Shown: in pieces, positions 1 to 4,879 of the stretch
Layout of the letters: each line of letters starts with the position of its first letter
Numbering within the stretch: the stretch's first letter is position 1
Assembly: GCA_021819985.1 (NCBI GenBank)
Contig: JAKAEG010000105.1
Span: 1 to 9,543, forward strand
DNA: 9,543 nt
Direction of reading: 5' to 3'
DNA from: Nitrospirota bacterium
Lineage (GTDB): Bacteria > Nitrospirota > Thermodesulfovibrionia > Thermodesulfovibrionales > JdFR-88
The notes under the pieces: generated by a model
The model's database searches: none
What the model was told of the DNA's origin: nothing
What the model saw: the letters and a program-made list of their open reading frames with translations, nothing else
Made by a program: the position numbers and the translations under genes

Positions 1-2
1 AG

Positions 3-60
3 AAGTTGCCTGAACGGATTAAAAAATACTTCAAGCACCCGAGGATAGACTATGCAGCAT
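3..60 (+). CDS. 3' end of an unidentified gene (partial, cut by window edge)
   Basis: An open frame runs from the window edge to a TAG stop at 58..60 and reads KLPERIKKYFKHPRIDYAA. The basic, aromatic composition looks protein-like, but I do not recognise the family. The gene would converge on the interrupted lipoprotein gene, whose restored stop codon lies only 10 bases further on. That tail-to-tail layout with a short gap is common at real gene ends and is the main reason to accept this fragment. Only 19 codons are visible, so it could be a chance open frame. Confidence 0.45.
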
Positions 61-70
61 AGGTTCACTG

Positions 71-135
71 TTAAATTGCCGGGTTAATAGTGGCGGTCCC
101 GTTAATGAACTGTATCCACGCTATAGGACTAATTC
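71..135 (-). pseudogene. C-terminal remnant of Fn3-like lipoprotein, split off by the IS66 insertion
   Basis: This is the distal piece of the lipoprotein gene whose main part lies at 3472..3870. When the IS (136..3471) and one copy of the 8-bp target duplication are removed, the reading frame passes without a break from residue 133 (codons for RIS) into PIAWIQFINGTATINPAI and a TAA stop at 71..73. The restored protein is 151 residues. The exact frame match across the excision point is direct sequence evidence that the two pieces were one gene. On its own the fragment has no start or promoter and is presumably not translated. Confidence 0.88.
128..135. repeat. Target site duplication, left copy (ACTAATTC)
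   Basis: The 8-bp sequence ACTAATTC abuts the left terminal inverted repeat and is repeated exactly beside the right one (3472..3479). Eight base pairs is the duplication length known for IS66-family transposition. Confidence 0.93.
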
Positions 136-160
136 GTGTTCTTCCGGCAAGGCTGCGTGA
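136..160 (+). repeat. Left terminal inverted repeat (IRL) of the IS66 element
   Basis: The first 25 bases match the reverse complement of 3447..3471 at 23 positions, differing only at positions 5 (T versus C) and 22 (G versus T). The shared core is CTTCCGGCAAGGCTGC. It directly follows the target duplication. Confidence 0.93.
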
Positions 161-204
161 AAAAATAAAAAACAAAAGTTAACATCGGTTGACGTCATAA
201 AATT

Positions 205-210
205 AGGAGG
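205..210 (+). promoter_or_regulatory. Ribosome binding site of tnpA
   Basis: A full AGGAGG Shine-Dalgarno sequence sits six bases before the ATG at 217 and fixes that start. The A/T-rich stretch 161..204 between the inverted repeat and this site presumably carries the element's promoter. The best -10 candidate is TAAAAT at 198..203, but I see no convincing -35 partner. Confidence 0.7.
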
Positions 211-216
211 TCACCG

Positions 217-591
217 ATGTTGAACGAAACTCACCCCACCCTGGAAGAGATCCAAGAGCGGTTCGAGCAGTGGCGCCGTGACAAGAAAGGCCGCGAAAAA
301 ATCCCTGAGACATTATGGGCGGCTGCCGCAGCGTTAGCCAGTCGGCACCCGGTTTTTAAAATAGCGGAGGCGCTGCGGCTCAATTATAACGATCTTAAGG
401 AGCGGGCCAGTAAAGGCTCCATTGGAACTCCAGGCTCCCCTGCCTTCGTTGAATTCAAGCCTGTCCCTGCGGCAACGGTCTCGGAATGCGTGATCGAGAT
501 AGAGAAGCCCGGGGCGAAGATGAAAATATCCTTTAAGGGAGGGGTTGATGTTTTTGAACTTTCGAAATCGTTCTGGGGAGCCGGGGCATGA
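217..591 (+). CDS. tnpA: IS66-family accessory protein TnpA
   Basis: This 124-residue protein is the first of the two small accessory proteins of IS66-type elements, needed with TnpB and TnpC for efficient transposition, although its precise role is not well understood. The N-terminal part is highly charged (EEIQERFEQWRRDKKGREKIPETLW). It is followed by a predicted helix-turn-helix region at about residues 33 to 65 and then a beta-rich tail with FVEFKPV and a closing KISFKGG strand. Its position straight after the left inverted repeat and the ATGA overlap with tnpB (588..591) are the standard IS66 layout. The start is supported by AGGAGG six bases upstream. Length is normal for the family and there is no sign of damage. 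Confidence 0.88.
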   Translation: MLNETHPTLEEIQERFEQWRRDKKGREKIPETLWAAAAALASRHPVFKIAEALRLNYNDLKERASKGSIGTPGSPAFVEFKPVPAATVSECVIEIEKPGAKMKISFKGGVDVFELSKSFWGAGA

Positions 592-941
592 TCCAGATAA
601 CGCCCCAGATGAGGATATTGGTGGCGGTCGAGGCTGTAGATTTCAGGAAGGGAATAGACGGTCTCGTTGGAATATGCCGCGGGACTTTGCAGATGGATCC
701 GTTTGCCGGATATCTGTTTGTGTTTAGGAACCGGGCGGGCACATCGGTAAAAGTGCTGATGTACGATGGCCAGGGCTTCTGGCTTTGCCAGAAGAGACTT
801 TCGAAAGGGCGTTTCTGGTGGTGGCCGAAGACTGGGGAAGGTGAATTAAGGACCTTGGCGGCCAACCAGTTTCAAACTCTTCTTTGGAACGGGGACCCGG
901 ACAAAGCGGGCGCCCCATTTTGGAAACAAATCCCCGCCTGA
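588..941 (+). CDS. tnpB: IS66-family accessory protein TnpB (IS66 Orf2)
   Basis: The 117-residue product has the hallmark IS66 Orf2 motifs: DFRKGIDGL at residues 18 to 26, an FVFRNRAGTSVKVL strand region at 44 to 57, and DGQGFWLCQKRLSKGRF at 60 to 76 followed by three tryptophans. This family is required for IS66 transposition in studied members, with no enzymatic activity assigned. It is unrelated to the RNA-guided TnpB of IS200/IS605 elements despite the shared name. The ATG overlaps the tnpA stop as ATGA, so translation is probably coupled, and a purine-rich GGGGAG lies just upstream. A gap of 43 bases follows before the next gene, and that gap holds a promoter. Confidence 0.92.
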   Translation: MIQITPQMRILVAVEAVDFRKGIDGLVGICRGTLQMDPFAGYLFVFRNRAGTSVKVLMYDGQGFWLCQKRLSKGRFWWWPKTGEGELRTLAANQFQTLLWNGDPDKAGAPFWKQIPA

Positions 942-949
942 TTTTTCGC

Positions 950-978
950 TGGACACAGAAAGGCCCTTTTCGTATAAT
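950..978 (+). promoter_or_regulatory. Sigma-70 type promoter for the DUF4338 gene, predicted leaderless start
   Basis: TGGACA (950..955, five of six matches to TTGACA) is followed after exactly 17 bp by a perfect TATAAT (973..978). Six bases then separate the -10 box from the A of the ATG at 985, the usual distance to a transcription start. The transcript should therefore begin at or next to the start codon, with no room for a ribosome binding site. None is visible: the bases between are GTCTGC. The promoter lies inside the IS, downstream of tnpB, and would also drive tnpC. Confidence 0.75.
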
Positions 979-984
979 GTCTGC

Positions 985-1845
985 ATGAGATATTGCGGGC
1001 GCGAATTTACCGATGCAGAAATAGACCTGATACGCCGCCTCATAGCCACTACACCACGAATAAACAGGGCCAAACTCTCGCGCATATTCTGCGAGCAGGT
1101 GGGATGGTTAAAGCCCGACGGCGGTCTCAAGGACATGAGCTGCCGGGTGGCGATGCTCCGGATGCACAGGGACGGACATATCTGTCTGCCGCATCCTCAA
1201 AAGCCAGCAAATAATGATCTGAAAAAAGGCAGAAGGACACTTCTGGCCGAGCCACAGCCTGAAATCCTTCAGCCCGCCGGGGAACATGCACTGGAGATTG
1301 ATCTGGCCAATAAAGGGGATAGCGCGCTTTGGAACGAATACATGGACCGGTATCACTATCTGGGATATTTCCCATTGCCAGGGGCGCAGCTTAGGTATTT
1401 CGTGAGGTCAGGAGGCCAGACGCTGGCGCTGCTTGGGTTTGGCGCGGCGGCATGGAAGACGGAGCCCCGGGACAGCCACATCGGCTGGGACGCGGAAACC
1501 CGGAAGCGGAACCTCCATCTCATAATAAACAATGCGCGGTTTCTCATGCTCCCCTGGGTCCGCTCAAAAAACCTGGCGTCGAGAATCCTGTCCTTGGTAG
1601 GCAGGCGCATTGCGTATGACTGGAAGAAGCGGTACAACTATGAGCCCGTTCTGCTTGAGACGTTTGTGGAGAAGGAGCGGTTTCAGGGCACCTGTTATAA
1701 AGCCGCAAACTGGATTTACACAGGGGATACCAAGGGCAGAGGGAAACTGGATGTCAGGCACGCGCACAATCAGCCGGTGAAGAGCGTCTGGCTGTACCCC
1801 CTCAGAAAGGATTTCAGAAAACTGCTGACGAGGAATGAAGGATAG
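985..1845 (+). CDS. DUF4338 (DruA-like) protein encoded within the IS66 element
   Basis: The 286-residue product belongs to the DUF4338 family, the family of DruA in the Druantia anti-phage system; biochemical activity is unknown to me. The N-terminus (about residues 10 to 68) looks like a small winged-helix region ending in WLKPDGGLKDMSCRVAMLRM (41 to 60). The main domain carries the conserved blocks DRYHYLGY (121 to 128), LRYFV (136 to 140), LLGFGAAAWK (149 to 158), IGWD (166 to 169), NNARFLMLPWV (182 to 192), NLAS (196 to 199), LLETFVE (223 to 229), GTCYKAANW (235 to 243) and GRGKLD (251 to 256). The start is supported by the promoter geometry and because family members commonly begin MRY-G-RE. 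The 3' end overlaps tnpC by 11 bases, so the gene is part of the transposition operon, not loose cargo. No other Druantia gene (such as the large helicase DruE) is nearby. A role in transposition, target choice or exclusion of competitors is possible but unproven. Confidence 0.9.
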   Translation: MRYCGREFTDAEIDLIRRLIATTPRINRAKLSRIFCEQVGWLKPDGGLKDMSCRVAMLRMHRDGHICLPHPQKPANNDLKKGRRTLLAEPQPEILQPAGEHALEIDLANKGDSALWNEYMDRYHYLGYFPLPGAQLRYFVRSGGQTLALLGFGAAAWKTEPRDSHIGWDAETRKRNLHLIINNARFLMLPWVRSKNLASRILSLVGRRIAYDWKKRYNYEPVLLETFVEKERFQGTCYKAANWIYTGDTKGRGKLDVRHAHNQPVKSVWLYPLRKDFRKLLTRNEG

Positions 1846-3418
1846 ACAGCGTATAGAGCTTACCCCCGAAGAACTGGATGGGCTGATCCACCGTTTGGAC
1901 GCCGGGACCCTTACCGAAAAAGACCACGAGATAATCAAGGCCATCATAGAGACGTATCTGATCTTGAGTCAAGCCGCGCAGGACAAGGACACGAGGATCA
2001 ACAAACTGCTGAGGATGATCTTCGGGGCAAAAACGGAAAGGGCCGATAAGATACTGCCCCCCAAGCCAGAGGCAGATAAGGCCGATGAAACGCCCGAAGA
2101 CGAAGACACGGATGCCGTGGACAAACCAAAGGGGCACGGAAAAAACGGGGCATGCGCATATACCGCGGCAGAAAAAATCGCCGTCCCTTATACCGGCCTG
2201 AAACCCGGGGACAATTGCCCGCTGTGTCCTGGCGGCAAGGTGTATCCCTGGGCGCCCGGAACGGTTGTCAGATTCACGGGCGGTGCACCCCTTCAGGCAA
2301 AGATCTGGGAACTTCAAAAGCTCCGCTGCAATCTGTGCGGAGAAATCTTTGCGCCCAGGTTGCCAGAAGAGGCCGGAGCTGAAAAATACGATGAGAGCGC
2401 AGGGGCCATGGTCGCCCTACTTCGATACGGAAGCGGCGTCCCCTTCAACAGGATCGAACAGCTGCAGGAGAGCATGGGAATCCCTCTTCCGGCCTCCACT
2501 CAGTGGGAAATCGTCAACACAGCTGCCGAACCGGCGTCCTATGCCTATGACGAACTGGGGAGGCATGGCGCTCAGGGCAATGTCATTCATAACGACGACA
2601 CCCCTATGAAAATACTCTCCATGGTTAGAGATGAAGACGACGAGAGAAAAGGGATATTCACCACCGGGATGCTTTCCGTGGTCAATGGCATAAAGGTTGT
2701 ACTGTTTAAGACAGGGCGGAATCATGCCGGCGAGAATATGACCGATCTGCTTAAACTCCGGGACCAGTCCCTCGGCCCGCCCCTCCAGATGTGTGATGCC
2801 CTTTCCAGGAACATATCAAAAGCGTTCGGGACCATTCTGTGCAACTGCATGTCCCATGGCCGGAGGAATTTCGTGGATGTTGTGAACAGCTTCCCTGAAG
2901 AGTGCGGGCACGTTATCGAGACGCTGGCCGGGGTCTACAAAAACGACGAAACCGCCAAGAAACAAAACATGACACCTCATGAGCGGCTCCTCTATCACCA
3001 GGCCCAGAGCGGCCCACTGATGGAGGGGCTCTTCACATGGATGAAAGACCAGATAGACGGCAGAAAAACTGAGCCCAATTCAGGGCTGGGGAAGGCTATC
3101 TACTACATGCTGAATCACTGGGAGCCCCTGACCCGTTTCCTCAAAGTTGAAGGCGCTCCTCTGGATAATAATCTCTGCGAACAGGCCCTGAAAATGGCGA
3201 TCCTCCATCGCAAAAACTCCCTGTTCTATAAGACACTCCGGGGCGCACACGTTGGCGACATCTTCATGAGCCTGATCCACACCTGCAGGCTTTCAAACGT
3301 AAATCCTTTCGACTACCTCGTCGCCCTTCAGAAACATTCCGCCGAGGTCGCCCGGAATCCCCAGGACTGGCTACCCTGGAATTACACCGCCGCCGCAGCC
3401 ATGCCCCAGCCGGTATAG
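1835..3418 (+). CDS. tnpC: IS66-family DDE transposase TnpC
   Basis: This 527-residue protein is the transposase that cuts and joins the element's ends. In order it shows a leucine-rich, probably coiled N-terminal helix (about residues 10 to 60) ending in the family motif LLRMIFGAKTERADK, an acidic linker (75 to 100), and a zinc-binding region with paired cysteines C128/C131 and C165/C168. The catalytic core has likely acidic residues D254 (in HNDDTP), D321 (in MCDAL) and E449 (in DNNLCEQALK). The motif GRNHAGENMTDLL and the C-terminal SLFYKTLRGAHVGDIFMSLIHTC segment are also typical. Length is normal for IS66 and the frame is intact. The ATG lies inside the end of the DUF4338 gene with GAGGA just before it, so translation is probably coupled to that gene. 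Confidence 0.95.
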   Translation: MKDRQRIELTPEELDGLIHRLDAGTLTEKDHEIIKAIIETYLILSQAAQDKDTRINKLLRMIFGAKTERADKILPPKPEADKADETPEDEDTDAVDKPKGHGKNGACAYTAAEKIAVPYTGLKPGDNCPLCPGGKVYPWAPGTVVRFTGGAPLQAKIWELQKLRCNLCGEIFAPRLPEEAGAEKYDESAGAMVALLRYGSGVPFNRIEQLQESMGIPLPASTQWEIVNTAAEPASYAYDELGRHGAQGNVIHNDDTPMKILSMVRDEDDERKGIFTTGMLSVVNGIKVVLFKTGRNHAGENMTDLLKLRDQSLGPPLQMCDALSRNISKAFGTILCNCMSHGRRNFVDVVNSFPEECGHVIETLAGVYKNDETAKKQNMTPHERLLYHQAQSGPLMEGLFTWMKDQIDGRKTEPNSGLGKAIYYMLNHWEPLTRFLKVEGAPLDNNLCEQALKMAILHRKNSLFYKTLRGAHVGDIFMSLIHTCRLSNVNPFDYLVALQKHSAEVARNPQDWLPWNYTAAAAMPQPV

Positions 3419-3446
3419 CGCTTCCCCTTACGCCATTCTAGACGAG

Positions 3447-3471
3447 TCAAGCAGCCTTGCCGGAAGGACAC
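3447..3471 (-). repeat. Right terminal inverted repeat (IRR) of the IS66 element
   Basis: Read inward on the minus strand it begins GTGTCCTTCCGGCAAGGCTG and matches the left end at 23 of 25 positions. It abuts the right copy of the target duplication. The 28 bases between the tnpC stop and this repeat hold no further gene. Confidence 0.93.
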
Positions 3472-3479
3472 ACTAATTC
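3472..3479. repeat. Target site duplication, right copy (ACTAATTC)
   Basis: This is an exact 8-bp copy of 128..135, directly outside the right inverted repeat. It lies inside the lipoprotein coding sequence, covering codons 131 to 133. Confidence 0.93.
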
Positions 3480-3798
3480 TTGTATCGAAATAGCCTTCAA
3501 GCCCAATATTGTCAACCGGGACTACCCAATAATAAGCAGAATTTACAACTCCTATTTTTACTGTATCCGTATATGCAGTCTGGTTTATTGACACCAGTGC
3601 AGTGCCATTACCCGGCCAGGCTTGGCTGTTCGTCACTTGGCGATAGACATCGTAAGCCGTGGCGTTGGCGGCTGCACCCCATGTCAAATAAACTTTGCCG
3701 TTACCGGGGGAGGTCGCATTTATAAAATTCACTTGGCCTGTAGGGATCCTTTTCTTTAATCCTGCTGCGGCTTCCATCTGGCTGACTGAACCGCAGCC

Positions 3799-3841
3799 AC
3801 TGAGGATTATGGACAAAGCGATACATATAATAATCCTCAGT
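3799..3841. repeat. 12-bp perfect inverted repeat inside the lipoprotein signal-peptide codons
   Basis: ACTGAGGATTAT (3799..3810) and its exact reverse complement ATAATCCTCAGT (3830..3841) flank a 19-base loop. In the mRNA of the Fn3 lipoprotein this would form a 12-bp hairpin covering about codons 10 to 24, ending just before the lipobox cysteine. It could slow early translation or be a coincidence of repeated isoleucine/leucine codons. Confidence 0.7.
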
Positions 3842-3882
3842 AAAATACCGCCCACTCTCTTTTTATTCATAACATTTCCTTC

Positions 3883-4011
3883 CTAAATTTTCCCGCGAAA
3901 AATTTTTTCGAGAGAGGAAAACGTCCCCCCCTTCCCCGATATAGTCTGCTTCACATCTATGGTTATTTCGAAGTCGGCATTCGTCCCCTTTTCAGGAATG
4001 TACGAATTCAT
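3883..4011 (-). CDS. Small hypothetical protein, 42 residues
   Basis: A short frame begins MNSYIPEKGTNADFEITIDV and stops at 3883..3885. It starts seven bases after a GGAGA ribosome binding site (4018..4022) and ends 12 bases before the next gene's ATG. It fills the otherwise empty gap between the TraT-like gene and the Fn3 lipoprotein, which favours a real gene. I recognise no domain, signal peptide or membrane segment. A run of seven G residues on the coding strand (3925..3931) lies mid-gene. A one-base change there would switch to another frame that runs into the next gene's start, so this could also be a decayed remnant. Confidence 0.45.
   Translation of the reverse strand: MNSYIPEKGTNADFEITIDVKQTISGKGGTFSSLEKIFRGKI
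3888..3921. other. Nested palindrome between the small ORF and the Fn3 lipoprotein
   Basis: An inner near-perfect palindrome CGAAAAATTTTTTCG (3896..3910) is enclosed by TTTTCC (3888..3893) and GGAAAA (3916..3921). It covers the 3' end of the small ORF and sits just upstream of the lipoprotein ribosome binding site. No U-run follows a stable stem on either strand, so it is not a convincing terminator. It may be an mRNA structure affecting translation of the downstream gene. Confidence 0.35.
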
Positions 4012-4047
4012 CTTATCTCTCCATTGATGTTTTTCACCCTTTGATTC

Positions 4048-4791
4048 TCAGAATAGCCCTGAAATCTCGCCTGATACCTCTTTTGACATGGACGGCGTGG
4101 CATAATCAAACGCCATGTTATGTCCTTTGGCCTGCGACACGACCCTGTCGCGATAGACCATCCAACCCTTGATCCCGGAATGGTAAGTATGAAGGGTACT
4201 ATCCGTCCCCTGGCTGGCGTGCGTGTTCGTTTCAGTATAAGTCCCTGTTTGCCTCTGCTCCACCTGAATATCCGTCACCATCATATACTGGTCATCGTGA
4301 TACACGCTGCCGATAATGGCGCCAAGACCTGCGCCAACCAGACCGCCTACTTCGGTCCCGGTTGCGTTGTTCTTCATGACATTTCCAAGTAGCGCGCCTC
4401 CGAATCCGCCCGCCAGGGCCCCTTCTGCCGTATAGCTTTTATCCTCCTTACCGACGTAAAGGATGTTGTACATCAGCATATATTGGGCCTTATCCGGGTC
4501 ATCGGTAATACGGTAGCCCTTCTCTACAAGGCCAGCTTTAATCAGCTCCATAAAACGCAGTCCCTGGGCACCGGAAGTATTATGGCCATAGACATAAACA
4601 ACTCTTTTAGTGGGAGAAACTGGTTGCAGAAAGATAGAGTTTGACATCCTCGCCGAAAGCTGCATGTTTCCGGCGGACAGACCGCTTGAACTGGCCGCCT
4701 GCGGGGCCGGCCCCTGGGCTGTGATGCACCCAAACATCGATACTGCAAGCATCGTCATTAGTCCTATGAAACTGATCCTTTTGAGATTCAA
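4048..4791 (-). CDS. TraT-like outer-membrane lipoprotein (complement resistance / surface exclusion family)
   Basis: The 247-residue product resembles TraT, the plasmid-encoded lipoprotein known for surface exclusion and serum resistance. A signal peptide leads to C22 in MFGC, a somewhat weak lipobox. Matching features include SNSIFLQPVSPTKRVVYVY near the start, a KAGLVEKGYRITDDPDKAQY block, NILYVGK, a glycine-zipper stretch (AGGFGGALLG then GGLVGAGLGAIIG) able to insert in or pack at the outer membrane, and MMVTDIQVEQR. I chose the TTG at 4789..4791 because GGAGGG lies nine bases upstream and it places the signal peptide at the N-terminus. The upstream ATG at 4827 has no ribosome binding site and adds 12 polar residues. 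No conjugation genes are visible nearby, so a chromosomal TraT homologue of unknown role is equally possible. Confidence 0.8.
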   Translation of the reverse strand: MNLKRISFIGLMTMLAVSMFGCITAQGPAPQAASSSGLSAGNMQLSARMSNSIFLQPVSPTKRVVYVYGHNTSGAQGLRFMELIKAGLVEKGYRITDDPDKAQYMLMYNILYVGKEDKSYTAEGALAGGFGGALLGNVMKNNATGTEVGGLVGAGLGAIIGSVYHDDQYMMVTDIQVEQRQTGTYTETNTHASQGTDSTLHTYHSGIKGWMVYRDRVVSQAKGHNMAFDYATPSMSKEVSGEISGLF

Positions 4792-4839
4792 TTTAAAATT
4801 CCCTCCTTTTGGACAGTTAATGCTCATATTTAATCGTTT

Positions 4840-4867
4840 GGAAAGAGGGAAGAATTCCCCTCTTCCC
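4840..4867. terminator. Possible hairpin between two lipoprotein genes
   Basis: GGAAAGAGGG pairs with CCCTCTTCC (one bulged base) around a short GAATTC-containing loop, 12 bases after the stop of the 350-aa lipoprotein gene. It could end or attenuate transcription before the TraT-like gene, but no clear U-run follows on the minus strand, so a processing or stabilising role is as likely. Confidence 0.35.
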
Positions 4868-4879
4868 AAAATAACGCTA

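Larger units (their letters stand above)
136..3471 (+). mobile_element. Complete IS66-family insertion sequence carrying a DUF4338 gene
   Basis: The element is 3336 bp with matched terminal inverted repeats and an 8-bp target duplication, so both ends are fixed at base resolution. It encodes the three proteins typical of IS66 (TnpA, TnpB and the DDE transposase TnpC) plus a fourth gene, a DruA-like DUF4338 protein, between tnpB and tnpC. All four frames are open and have sensible starts, so the copy may still be able to move. The insertion splits a minus-strand lipoprotein gene, and excision in silico restores it perfectly, which indicates a recent arrival. The ends begin GTGT; as I recall, many IS66 members begin GTAA, so this may be a divergent subgroup. 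Confidence 0.95.
3472..3870 (-). pseudogene. Fibronectin-III-like lipoprotein, interrupted by IS66 (main, N-terminal part)
   Basis: Residues 1 to 133 of an originally 151-residue lipoprotein survive here. A signal peptide ends in the lipobox LSGC (C26), predicting lipid attachment and export to the cell envelope. Residues about 44 to 133 resemble one fibronectin type III domain: a KVYLTW strand, then AYDVYRQV, an AYTDT turn, and the YYWVVPVDNIGLEGY segment typical of Fn3 strands F and G. The IS splits the gene after codon 133. The frame happens to stay open for 29 codons inside the IS, to a stop at 3382..3384, so a hybrid protein of 162 residues could still be made with the last strand and tail replaced. 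The start has GGAAGG nine bases upstream. Binding partner and function are unknown; it is the last gene in the lipoprotein run. Confidence 0.85.

Noticed and set aside
190..197. TGACGTCA 8-bp palindrome upstream of tnpA
   Set aside because: It is short, expected by chance in several kilobases, and no matching site exists elsewhere in the element.
217..941. RNA-guided TnpB nuclease (IS200/IS605 type)
   Set aside because: The tnpB here is the small IS66 Orf2 protein with no RuvC motifs; only the name is shared. No omega-RNA or matching end structure is seen.
985..1845. Complete Druantia defence system
   Set aside because: Only a DruA-type protein is present; no large helicase (DruE) or other Druantia gene is found in the window, and the gene is bounded by IS ends.
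1356..2317. Long antisense open frames opposite the DUF4338 gene and the tnpC start
   Set aside because: They lie wholly opposite convincing genes, lack domains or ribosome binding sites, and are shadows of GC-biased codon use.
4127..4150. GCGACA...TGTCGC hairpin inside the TraT-like gene
   Set aside because: A 6-bp stem within coding sequence with no U-run or conserved position is not evidence of a regulatory structure.
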